NCBI GenBank assembly: GCA_017620205.1
Contig: JAFZQX010000004.1
Coordinates: forward strand, 1 to 64,000
DNA: 64,000 bases
Direction of reading: 5' to 3'
Source: Clostridia bacterium
GTDB lineage: Bacteria; Bacillota; Clostridia; UMGS1883; UMGS1540
The position numbers and the translations under genes are program-made. Under the pieces are notes generated by a model that was given only the letters and a program-made list of their open reading frames with translations, had not been told where the DNA came from and searched no databases. This document shows positions 19,002 to 26,731 of this stretch, one piece after another (position 1 is the first letter of the stretch; each line of letters begins with the position of its first letter).

Positions 19002-19013
19002 ACGGAATATTTT

Positions 19014-19046
19014 AAACTGCAAAACATCCTGTTTTGCAGTTTTTTT
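19014..19046 (+). terminator. Terminator after the mannitol dehydrogenase gene
   Basis: ACTGCAAAACA (19016-19026) and TGTTTTGCAGT (19030-19040) form a perfect 11-bp stem around a TCC loop, followed by six T. It separates the sugar genes from the peptide locus. Confidence 0.85.
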
Positions 19047-19047
19047 C

Positions 19048-19076
19048 TTGCTTTTAGCCTCAATATGTGATATATT
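19048..19076 (+). promoter_or_regulatory. Possible promoter of the peptide locus
   Basis: TTGCTT (19048-19053) and TATATT (19071-19076) with a 17-base spacer lie between the terminator and the PqqD gene. A second -10-like TATAAT occurs at 19084-19089 without a matching -35 box. Confidence 0.45.
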
Positions 19077-19106
19077 AATATATTATAATGAAATGAGGAA
19101 ATCATA

Positions 19107-19382
19107 ATGAAGATCAAAGACGGTTACAGTCTCAAAAACGTTGCGGGCACTTACATGATAGTACCTTTAGGCGATAACTTTGTAGACTTTACTTCAGTTA
19201 TAACCACAAATGAAACAGGCGCGTTTCTTTGGGAATGCCTCAACTCACAAAAAACAAAAGAAGAAATCTGCGATGCCGTAATGTCTGAATTTGAAGGCGC
19301 ATCGCGCGAAATTGTTGAACGAGATTTAAATAGATTTATAGAAGAACTTGACAAGAATAATATGTTGGAGAAAGATTCATGA
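19107..19382 (+). CDS. PqqD family peptide-recognition (RRE) protein
   Basis: A 91-residue protein with the winged-helix PqqD fold, which in ribosomal peptide pathways binds the leader of a precursor peptide and presents it to modifying enzymes. Family features include the ETGAFLWECL helix near residue 33, the following TKEEICDAVMSEFEG segment and the VERDLNRFIEELDKNNML C-terminus. It is free-standing, not fused to a radical SAM enzyme. Its stop overlaps the S26 peptidase start by four bases (ATGA). A 60-residue peptide with a YxxPxL motif, the site read by such domains in lasso pathways, is encoded downstream at 22659. Confidence 0.85.
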   Translation: MKIKDGYSLKNVAGTYMIVPLGDNFVDFTSVITTNETGAFLWECLNSQKTKEEICDAVMSEFEGASREIVERDLNRFIEELDKNNMLEKDS

Positions 19383-19840
19383 TATTCAAACGAATCAGAC
19401 CGCCTGTTGATATAATCGCCCCATTAATAATAGAAGAAATAGGCGCGGGCAACGACGTCAAAATAGGAGTAACAGGCTTTTCAATGTACCCTCTTTTACG
19501 CAGTGAAAGCGACATGGTGATACTTTCAAAGCCCGAAAACATCAAAAAACTCGACGTTGTATTCTACAAACGACCAAACGGGCAGTATGTTCTGCACAGA
19601 ATAATTCGAAAAAAAGGTGACGTGCTGTCTATTGCAGGGGACAACGAAACGGAACTTGAACACCCGGTTTATGTGTCCGACTGCATCGGTAAAATGACAT
19701 ATTATATAAGAAACGGAAAAAAGCATTCCGTAAACAGTATTTCCTATTTATTATACTGCCATTTTTGGAAGTTTATATTTCCTTTCAGGCACATAGCGGT
19801 AAAAGCAATAATGTTTATCGGAAAGCATCGCAGAAAATAA
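19379..19840 (+). CDS. S24/S26 family peptidase, signal peptidase-like
   Basis: A 153-residue protein resembling the catalytic core of type I signal peptidases. GFSMYPLL carries the nucleophile Ser35. The second motif reads YVLHRII with His73 where the bacterial housekeeping enzyme has lysine, so it is of the SipW/eukaryotic-like Ser-His type. DVVFYK and the later KHSVNSISYLLYC segment fit the fold. There is no clear N-terminal membrane anchor; the C-terminus is hydrophobic and may attach to the membrane. It is coupled to the PqqD gene and 13 bases before the ABC exporter. I infer cleavage of an exported peptide or protein of this locus. Confidence 0.72.
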   Translation: MIFKRIRPPVDIIAPLIIEEIGAGNDVKIGVTGFSMYPLLRSESDMVILSKPENIKKLDVVFYKRPNGQYVLHRIIRKKGDVLSIAGDNETELEHPVYVSDCIGKMTYYIRNGKKHSVNSISYLLYCHFWKFIFPFRHIAVKAIMFIGKHRRK

Positions 19841-19853
19841 GTCTAACAGGACG

Positions 19854-21536
19854 GTGATTTTAATAAATAACGAAAGAAGAGCAAAAAAATACATTATAAA
19901 TATCGCCGGCAGCGTAAAGTTTCAAATAGTCTTTTTGACACTTTGTACTCTTTCGCTTTCCTATATTACAATACAGTTTGCATTGGCTTCCAAAACAGTT
20001 CTGGACGCAGCAACTCTTTCAGAAATGCGCCACCACCTTTCGCCCGGTATTAAAAGACTTGCGATTCTCGTTTTGATACAGCTTATACTTCAAATAATGT
20101 GCACCTTTGTTAATTTGCGCTCCGAAGCATTTCTGAAAAACAAAGTACAGAAAGACCTGTTCTCAAAGCTTTTGAGAAAACAGTACATGCCGCTTTCGGA
20201 ATATCACTCCGGAGAGCTTTTAAACAGGCTGGACGGTGATGTAAGTATTGTTACAAAAACAGTCATATCCATAATACCCAATGCGCTTGGTTTTCTTTCC
20301 CGCATAGTACTCGGATTCTGGCTTTTATATAAGCTGGACCGCGACTTTGCACTTTTGTTCCTTGTTATAGGTCCTCTTATGATGCTTATAGCAAGAGTAT
20401 ACAGCAAAAAAGTTAAACCTCTTCACAAAGTATGCCGCCAGACATCGGGCAAAGTACATTCCTTTATACTTGACGCTCTGCGCAGTATTCTCGTAATTAA
20501 ATCTTTCGGCGTTTATGATAAGATGACCGAAAACGCAGAAGAGCTGCAAAACCAAAACTTTAAAGCGGTATTAAAGCGCGGATATATAAGTATAATTGCA
20601 AATATTCTTTTTTATATATCATTGACAGCAAGCTATTATTTCGCAGTTGCATGGTGTGCATACAAAATATCTGCAGGAATTATGACTATAGGTACGTTTG
20701 CGGCAGTTTTACAACTTGTAAGCCAGGTTCAGGCTCCGTTTAAAGACTTAGCAGCATCAATTCCACAGTTTTTCGCAATGACTGCATCGGCCGAAAGAAT
20801 CTGTGAACTCACAGGTTTACAAGACGACAACATAACCGAAAGCGAACCTGATTTATCAAAAATATACAAAGAAATGTCTTCATTATATTTAGATAATATT
20901 GTCTTCTCATATAATAATGAAGAAATTTTAAAAAACGCCTCTGTCGATATTCCTAAAAATACGATCGTAGCTGTATCCGGCATATCGGGTATAGGTAAAA
21001 GTACAATGCTTAAACTAATTTTAGGGATTTTGATTCCCGACAAAGGTGAAATCGGAATAAAGCTTTCAAACAGATCAAAGCTTAAAATTGACGCTTCCAC
21101 AAGATGCTTGTTTTCATACGTTCCCCAAGGTAATCTGCTTATATCGGGGACGGTACGCGACAACATATGCTTTATTGATAAAGAATATAATGAAGAAAGG
21201 ATGCTTAAAGCAGCAAAAGACGCATGCGCGTATGATTTCATACAAGAATTGCCCGACGGCTTTGACACCATGCTCGGCGAAAACGGCCTGGGCCTTTCAG
21301 AGGGTCAGATGCAAAGACTTTCCGTTGCCCGTGCGCTGTACAGCAAAGCGCCTATTCTTCTGCTTGACGAAGCAACATCGGCTCTCGATGAAATGACAGA
21401 ACAAAACATGCTCAAAAACATCCGATCGCTTAAAGACAGAACATGCATCATTGTTTCTCATAAAGATTGCGCGGCAAGCTTAAGCGATTATTTATTATAT
21501 ATTGAAAACGGCCAGATCATCCTAAAGTCAACCTAA
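19854..21536 (+). CDS. ABC exporter with fused membrane and ATPase domains
   Basis: A 560-residue half-transporter that would work as a homodimer. The first ~310 residues form a type IV exporter membrane domain with about six helices. The ATPase domain has Walker A GISGIGKST at 376-384, the signature LSEGQMQRL, and Walker B ILLLDEATSALDE with D505 and E506. No N-terminal C39 peptidase domain is present, which fits a separate peptidase next door. The start is uncertain: the GTG at 19854 has an AGGA only two bases upstream. Substrate is unknown; the neighbours suggest a peptide. Confidence 0.85.
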   Translation: MILINNERRAKKYIINIAGSVKFQIVFLTLCTLSLSYITIQFALASKTVLDAATLSEMRHHLSPGIKRLAILVLIQLILQIMCTFVNLRSEAFLKNKVQKDLFSKLLRKQYMPLSEYHSGELLNRLDGDVSIVTKTVISIIPNALGFLSRIVLGFWLLYKLDRDFALLFLVIGPLMMLIARVYSKKVKPLHKVCRQTSGKVHSFILDALRSILVIKSFGVYDKMTENAEELQNQNFKAVLKRGYISIIANILFYISLTASYYFAVAWCAYKISAGIMTIGTFAAVLQLVSQVQAPFKDLAASIPQFFAMTASAERICELTGLQDDNITESEPDLSKIYKEMSSLYLDNIVFSYNNEEILKNASVDIPKNTIVAVSGISGIGKSTMLKLILGILIPDKGEIGIKLSNRSKLKIDASTRCLFSYVPQGNLLISGTVRDNICFIDKEYNEERMLKAAKDACAYDFIQELPDGFDTMLGENGLGLSEGQMQRLSVARALYSKAPILLLDEATSALDEMTEQNMLKNIRSLKDRTCIIVSHKDCAASLSDYLLYIENGQIILKST

Positions 21537-21603
21537 CAGCCGTATTTGTACAATATGCACAAAACACATATCCAAAATTGTTCATATTTGTTTTTCAATT
21601 TTG

Positions 21604-21632
21604 TTGACATCAAAGTTATATTTTGCTATAAT
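21604..21632 (+). promoter_or_regulatory. Perfect consensus SigA promoter of the secreted protein
   Basis: TTGACA (21604-21609) and TATAAT (21627-21632) with exactly 17 bases between them, followed by AGGGGAG before the ATG at 21672. Every core position matches consensus, which predicts strong expression. Confidence 0.85.
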
Positions 21633-21671
21633 GTCAGTAGAAGATTATAAAGTAAGGGGAGAAATAATAAA

Positions 21672-22571
21672 ATGAAAAAGAAAAGCATACGTATTTTATC
21701 TATCTTAGCTGTATTGATTTTTGCAGTATCTTTTGCAACAACTGCTTTTGCAGCTAGCGTTAGCACAACAACAAAGTATGTTGTAGGTGCTGACAACATT
21801 AACAAAATTCAGGTAACCACAAACGTTACAGGTGCTACACCCGCAAGCAACGTTTCATATCTCGTAACAGCAGGTAATAATGCTGAGCCTTCAAGTTCAA
21901 ACGTTCTTTATATGAACCAGTATGAAGTTGATGCTTCAGGCGCAGCGACAATCAGCTACAAATTGAATACAGCATCTGCTAATTGGCCTGCTAACTATGT
22001 AACAACAGTTAGATTCGGTTCTACAGCAGGTGATACAATTACAGACAATTTAAATTCTATTCAGAACTACAGAGCTTATTATAACACCGACGGTTCTGTT
22101 AATTTCCTTCCTGTTGAAGGAAAAGAAATTGCAACAATCACTAAAAACGGCAATGCTGTTGCTAACTCTTTAGCATTAACACAGACAGCTGTACAGGGTG
22201 ATTTGTTTGAAGTAACAACACAGAACCTTACATCCGGTGCTGTTGGTGATGATAAAATGGCATCAGCTCTTACAACAATTGATACAGATGAACAGACAGT
22301 TAACATTTTGTTCCAGCCCGTTGCAGGAAGCGGTATTACTGAACTCGGTATTAAATACGGTTCACTTTTATTCCCCTCTGTAGCCGAAGTTGACGGTAAT
22401 CCTTTCATTGGTATTACAAATGTAAAACTTGATTTTAGCGGTGCAATTCATGGTGAATATACATTCGCAGGCGAAGCTGCTAAATGTGTTCCCTACTATC
22501 TCGATGACCAAGGTGACTTATACTACTATGACGAAACCGAAGACGAATTCGTTGCAGGTACATTAGAATAA
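21672..22571 (+). CDS. Secreted protein of unknown function
   Basis: I do not recognise a family. The 299-residue protein starts with a classic signal peptide (positive residues 2-7, hydrophobic core to about 22, AFA site so cleavage after A27). The mature part is Thr/Ala/Val-rich, looks beta-rich and lacks cysteine until one near the C-terminus (AAKCVPYY). The tail is acidic and tyrosine-rich (YYLDDQGDLYYYDETEDEF). There is no lipobox, LPXTG or SLH motif, so it is probably released or held by other means. It is driven by a perfect promoter inside the peptide locus and is followed by a hairpin and the small peptide gene. Confidence 0.75.
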   Translation: MKKKSIRILSILAVLIFAVSFATTAFAASVSTTTKYVVGADNINKIQVTTNVTGATPASNVSYLVTAGNNAEPSSSNVLYMNQYEVDASGAATISYKLNTASANWPANYVTTVRFGSTAGDTITDNLNSIQNYRAYYNTDGSVNFLPVEGKEIATITKNGNAVANSLALTQTAVQGDLFEVTTQNLTSGAVGDDKMASALTTIDTDEQTVNILFQPVAGSGITELGIKYGSLLFPSVAEVDGNPFIGITNVKLDFSGAIHGEYTFAGEAAKCVPYYLDDQGDLYYYDETEDEFVAGTLE

Positions 22572-22583
22572 TTTGTACATTAT

Positions 22584-22620
22584 CTTATACATCTTCTAAG
22601 CCTGCGACGGGATGTATAAG
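22584..22620 (+). other. Intercistronic stem-loop upstream of the small peptide gene
   Basis: CTTATACATC (22584-22593) pairs perfectly with GATGTATAAG (22611-22620) around a 17-base loop, with no T run after it. A competing pairing CCTGC (22601-22605) with GCAGG (22632-22636) overlaps the loop. This could set mRNA ends or control read-through from the secreted-protein gene into the peptide gene. Confidence 0.55.
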
Positions 22621-22658
22621 TGAGATGATATGCAGGCAGAAAGGTTACGGTAATCATA

Positions 22659-22841
22659 ATGAGAAAATATACAACACCGACTCTTGAAGTAGTTAAGCTT
22701 TTAGTAAGAGAAGATATGGCAGCAAAAAAAGTAACGGGTATCAACGGAACATATGATGGCGATATCAATACCACAACATATACTCTTACTTCTGATATAG
22801 TATCCGAAGCTAATGAACCCGAAGAGGACGAAGGCGAATAA
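22659..22841 (+). CDS. Putative RiPP-type precursor peptide with YxxPxL leader
   Basis: A 60-residue peptide. Residues 4-9 are YTTPTL, matching the YxxPxL motif that PqqD-like recognition domains bind in lasso peptide leaders, followed by EVVKLLVRED. The second half (GINGTYDGDINTTTYTLTSD, then an acidic EPEEDEGE tail) has no cysteine and no known core. It has no signal peptide. It is followed directly by a strong terminator, and AAAGG lies rather far (14 bases) upstream of its ATG. Location among a PqqD protein, a peptidase, an exporter and an HprK-like kinase supports a modified peptide; the modification is unknown. Confidence 0.65.
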   Translation: MRKYTTPTLEVVKLLVREDMAAKKVTGINGTYDGDINTTTYTLTSDIVSEANEPEEDEGE

Positions 22842-22873
22842 TCAATAAACTTAACAGTTTATATATTGTAATT

Positions 22874-22904
22874 AAAAAGGTTGATATTATTATCAACCTT
22901 TTTT
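22874..22904 (+). terminator. Terminator after the small peptide gene
   Basis: GGTTGATA (22879-22886) and TATCAACC (22891-22898) form a stem around TTAT, extended by five A-T pairs and ending in six T. It separates the peptide gene from the kinase gene. Confidence 0.88.
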
Positions 22905-22949
22905 AACTACTATGAGCTTTTTAATCAAATATTCCAAGGAATGCAGATT

Positions 22950-23819
22950 ATGATAAAATACTATTATATAGCAGGATTAAGCATGGTGTTTAATATGATG
23001 CCGGACGATTATTTCGAATCAATCCTCTCGCCCTATTCAATCACACCAATCAGTAAAGCTGATTTGAATTTTGAAATAATTAAAAGCGATATTGCACCAA
23101 TAATACCAAGCAACATTCAAAAACGCACAATAGGACAAAACAAATATTACTGTAATTTAGATGGTAATGATACAGTTTTTTATTTTGATACAATACTAAA
23201 TAAAGTAATAGCACTTTTAACTTTTTCTGAGGATTATTCAAAAATCACCATAAAAGCACTTAATATATACAGTCCGAATGTCAGCTCAAAGTATTTTATA
23301 TTTAATCTCGTTGGATATGCTCTCCACTATATAATACAAATGAAGGGCGGTTTTGTTTTTCACTCCTCCTCTATTTGCTGCCAAAAACAAGGAATAGCAT
23401 TTTCGGCAAAATCGGGCACCGGTAAAACGACACACACATCACTTTGGCTCAAATACATTCCCGATTGTTTAATGCTAAACGATGATACACCAATAATCAA
23501 ATTAAACGACAACGGAGAAGTTTATATATACGGTACACCGTGGGCAGGTACAACAGGCAGGCACACTAATTTTTCGATTCCGCTTAAAGCGCTGGTTTTT
23601 ATAGAACGCAACGAAACTAACAGCATACAAAGCATTAATTCAGACATTGCCATCAAACGTTTTTATGAGGGAATCACACCTCCGTTAACCCCTGCCATGC
23701 TCTCATCATCTCTATACACTATGGACAGAATAATAAGTTACGTACCTACGTATCTTTTATCTTGTAATATGCAGCCGGAAGCAGCAAAAGTAGCGTATGA
23801 AGCCATTTTTAACGGCTGA
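22950..23819 (+). CDS. HprK-like P-loop kinase
   Basis: A 289-residue protein resembling the kinase domain of HPr kinase but lacking HprK's usual N-terminal domain. The P-loop SAKSGTGKTTHTSLW has K159. LMLNDDTPII carries the acidic pair expected at the metal site, and YGTPWAGTTGRH follows. Homologues near lasso peptide genes (PadeK of the paeninodin cluster is the known case) phosphorylate a peptide serine. I chose the ATG at 22950 because AAGGA lies nine bases upstream and the preceding bases are a terminator. By inference it modifies the peptide or secreted protein encoded upstream. Confidence 0.75.
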   Translation: MIKYYYIAGLSMVFNMMPDDYFESILSPYSITPISKADLNFEIIKSDIAPIIPSNIQKRTIGQNKYYCNLDGNDTVFYFDTILNKVIALLTFSEDYSKITIKALNIYSPNVSSKYFIFNLVGYALHYIIQMKGGFVFHSSSICCQKQGIAFSAKSGTGKTTHTSLWLKYIPDCLMLNDDTPIIKLNDNGEVYIYGTPWAGTTGRHTNFSIPLKALVFIERNETNSIQSINSDIAIKRFYEGITPPLTPAMLSSSLYTMDRIISYVPTYLLSCNMQPEAAKVAYEAIFNG

Positions 23820-23854
23820 ATTACAATTTATATCTAAAAGGAGATTTAAAACTT

Positions 23855-25504
23855 ATGAAAAAACTATTATTAATCTTACTTGCTTTTACATTAATTTTTT
23901 CAATGCCGCAAGCGGCGCTTGCCTCATCTTTTCCCGATGTTGATGACAGTCACTGGGCTATAAATTATATAAATAACCTTGTAGCAGCAGGTACTATTAA
24001 CGGTTTTGAAGACGGAACTTTTCGTCCGGGCGAAATTGTCACACGTGCTCAGTTCGTTAAAATGATAGGTTACGGGAGCACAAGGCGCGAATATGATTTT
24101 CCCGATATAGCACCCGACCACTGGGCATACGAATATATAATGACGTGTGAACTTGCCGCAAAACCCAATGGCAACTTTGAGCCCAATTTACCTATAACAA
24201 GAAATGAAGTAGTAAGTCTTCTTTGGATAAGAGCAGGAAAACCTGCAGGTGTTACAGCTCCTCCCAACATCAACAGACAAGGTTCAAGCGCACAGGCGGT
24301 ATCTTGGGCTTATTCTACCGGTTTAGTAGTTGGAGATGATTATCTTAACCTAAGACTTAAAGATTCTTTGACACGCGCAGAAGCTGCAAAAATCATCGTA
24401 TGCTCACGCGAATTAGATAATACTACGGGTACACCTATCGAAGGCAGTTCATACAAACGAAAAGTATCATACTATAATGTAGTTGATGACGGTATATACG
24501 AAAGAACGTATAACGCTTTAGACGTTATAGATAAGCCTTATAATCCCGACGATACAATTACAAACGGTGAGCTTGCGCTTGCAGCCGTAAGGCTTATATG
24601 TGACGAGAAAAAACCTGCATACGCTAATATTTCCGCAGTGCCTCAATTTTCTCATAAATACGCAAAACCAATCGACGTGCTTTGCAGATATTATTTAGGA
24701 AATGATAAAAACAACGCATCATACGCAGACTCCGCTGCCACTGTAAGAGAAGCCATAATGGCTTTGATGTTTGCAACAATTCGAACATCAACCTCTTATA
24801 TTAAATATGACGAGAACGGTCCTATTTATAACGGCGCAGCTTATGAAAGCGATACAGCAAAGCTTTTACTTACAATTGCATATCAGTATGGTATAAAATT
24901 GGGAGACAACGAAATTCAAAATATAAACTCACCGGTCACCATGAAAGAATTTGCTAATTTATTGCTTGAATTTGACGGCATGTCAGGTTTTTATACATCA
25001 AAATCATTTATGGCAAACGGTGAACAAACAATAAAAGACTGCCAGATAAATTCTAAGATTTCATCATATCCCGCAAACGCAGATCAGTATAATGTAATAT
25101 TAGCTGATGTCCCCGCATACGTTTACGAAACGCCTTTCTTAAACTGTGAACAGTCACCGAAAGAAAGCTTCTTTGTAACAAATCAATTTAAGTTAATTTT
25201 TGAAACCTTATGTTCACAGCTTGCTCATAATATCACAGGCAAAGGCGCAAATGTAACAATTACACTTTATCCCGGCCTCACATGGAACAACGGAAAAGGC
25301 TACACACTTCGTGTTAAGTTTACTGTAAACTCATTATCGGAGCCGCGTGTTCTTTCTGAGGTAATTAATTGTTCAAATGATACAATCGGCTCACTTAACC
25401 TCTATCAGGGAATGAGCATATTCCTTGATATTGACACAAACAACTTATTAAACGACGTTGTTTTCCCGACAGATAAAGCATCTGTAACCCAATATGTCGG
25501 CTAA
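23855..25504 (+). CDS. Secreted protein with S-layer homology (SLH) domains
   Basis: A 549-residue exported protein. A signal peptide (about 1-23, site near ALA) precedes two clear SLH domains (FPDVDDSHWAINYINNL with GFEDGTFRPG and TRAQFVKMIG, about 24-70; YDFPDIAPDHWAYEYI, about 79-125) and a weaker third (AVSWAYSTGLVVGDDYLNLRLKDSLTRAEAAKII, about 148-187). SLH triplets bind pyruvylated cell-wall polymer. The remaining 360 residues show no family I know, though residues 200-370 may hold further degenerate repeats of the same kind. AAAGGAG precedes the ATG. Its place inside the peptide locus is unusual. Confidence 0.85.
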   Translation: MKKLLLILLAFTLIFSMPQAALASSFPDVDDSHWAINYINNLVAAGTINGFEDGTFRPGEIVTRAQFVKMIGYGSTRREYDFPDIAPDHWAYEYIMTCELAAKPNGNFEPNLPITRNEVVSLLWIRAGKPAGVTAPPNINRQGSSAQAVSWAYSTGLVVGDDYLNLRLKDSLTRAEAAKIIVCSRELDNTTGTPIEGSSYKRKVSYYNVVDDGIYERTYNALDVIDKPYNPDDTITNGELALAAVRLICDEKKPAYANISAVPQFSHKYAKPIDVLCRYYLGNDKNNASYADSAATVREAIMALMFATIRTSTSYIKYDENGPIYNGAAYESDTAKLLLTIAYQYGIKLGDNEIQNINSPVTMKEFANLLLEFDGMSGFYTSKSFMANGEQTIKDCQINSKISSYPANADQYNVILADVPAYVYETPFLNCEQSPKESFFVTNQFKLIFETLCSQLAHNITGKGANVTITLYPGLTWNNGKGYTLRVKFTVNSLSEPRVLSEVINCSNDTIGSLNLYQGMSIFLDIDTNNLLNDVVFPTDKASVTQYVG

Positions 25505-25521
25505 TTCAGGAAGGATCGGTT

Positions 25522-26685
25522 ATGACTTCTGATTTTACCGCTAACACAGCTATAAGTATTCTTTGTTCATATATAAAGAACGAACAACTGAATATTGATT
25601 TAAACGAGGAACAGATCAAAGATCTGTTCCTCGTTATGAAAGCACACGATCTCACTCATTTGCCGGGACTTACGATCATAGACGCAAATAACAAACCTAA
25701 ATATGAGATGTTTCAAAGGGCTCAATTTATGGCGGCAATGCGATATGAGCAGCAGCAGTATCAACGAATGAAAATTTCTGAGCTTTTTGAAAACAACGGA
25801 ATTAAATATGTACACTTAAAAGGTTCTGTTATTGCACAGCTTTACCGTGAATCATGGCACAGAACCAGCTGCGACATTGATATACTGCTTAATAAATCAG
25901 ATATAGATAAAGCTGTAAAGCTACTGTCCGATGAATTAGGATATAAACTACGCCAAAACATGACAGATCATGACATTAGCTTGTTTCTTGGCGATAATAT
26001 CCACGTTGAACTTCATTATGATTTATGTGAATCGTGTATTGATTTAAACGATGCCATGAAATCCGCAGAACCTGCATCAGGTAAGAAATACGAATACGTT
26101 TTCACACCTGAAATTATCATGCTTTATCATTATGCGCACATGGCAACTCATTTTAAAAAAGGCGGTATAGGTCTTAAGTCTGTTTTAGACTTATACCTTT
26201 TAGAACATAATGTAAAATATGACAAGGAGATTCTGAATAACCTGTTAACAAAGGGCGGCATCAAAAAGTTTGCCGATGCTATGCTTCATATTACAAAAGT
26301 ATGGTTTGAAGACGGAAAACCGGACGAATTAACAGACATTTTAAAAAGTTTCATTTTTGATTCCGGGGCATACGGAAGCTTAAAGCATACAGTGACAATG
26401 TATATGCATGAAAGTCTCGAAAAAAACGCTGGTTCAGGCAACTTTAAATACGCTATTAACAGAATATTTCTCCCATATAAAGATTTAAAATACATTTATC
26501 CCATTCTTCTCAAGCACAAGTCACTTATACCCGTTTACCAAATAAAACGTTGGATTACCCTATTATCTCCAAAAAGATTCGGCAAAGTAAAAAAAGAGAT
26601 CAAAACGGTAGCCGGAATGAACGCGGATACTTCGTGCAAAATCATTGATATGCTAAAAGAGCTGGAATTATTGGATTCTAAATAA
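25522..26685 (+). CDS. Nucleotidyltransferase family protein (NTP_transf_5 type)
   Basis: A 387-residue protein of the uncharacterised nucleotidyltransferase family often found next to ribosomal peptide genes. The signature region KGSVIAQLYRESWHRTSCDID near residue 99 ends in a D-I-D motif (D118, D120), the expected metal ligands, followed by the typical LLSDELGYKL and HVELHYDL segments. No membrane segment is visible. It starts 17 bases after the SLH gene. By inference it attaches a nucleotide to a product of the locus, but the family has no firm activity that I can name. Confidence 0.72.
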   Translation: MTSDFTANTAISILCSYIKNEQLNIDLNEEQIKDLFLVMKAHDLTHLPGLTIIDANNKPKYEMFQRAQFMAAMRYEQQQYQRMKISELFENNGIKYVHLKGSVIAQLYRESWHRTSCDIDILLNKSDIDKAVKLLSDELGYKLRQNMTDHDISLFLGDNIHVELHYDLCESCIDLNDAMKSAEPASGKKYEYVFTPEIIMLYHYAHMATHFKKGGIGLKSVLDLYLLEHNVKYDKEILNNLLTKGGIKKFADAMLHITKVWFEDGKPDELTDILKSFIFDSGAYGSLKHTVTMYMHESLEKNAGSGNFKYAINRIFLPYKDLKYIYPILLKHKSLIPVYQIKRWITLLSPKRFGKVKKEIKTVAGMNADTSCKIIDMLKELELLDSK

Positions 26686-26688
26686 ACA

Positions 26689-26730
26689 AAAGGTGTATTA
26701 CAAGCAGACAGTCTTGCTAATACACCTTTT
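26689..26730. terminator. Bidirectional terminator between convergent genes
   Basis: GGTGTATTA (26692-26700) and TAATACACC (26718-26726) form a 9-bp stem flanked by A and T runs. It closes the rightward peptide locus and the leftward lipoprotein operon. Confidence 0.85.
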
Positions 26731-26731
26731 T

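Noticed and set aside
22659-22841. Ordinary lasso peptide precursor with core starting at G27 or G30
   Set aside because: No Thr at the second-to-last leader position before either glycine, no lasso cyclase in the window, and an acidic tail unlike known cores. Only the leader motif is accepted.
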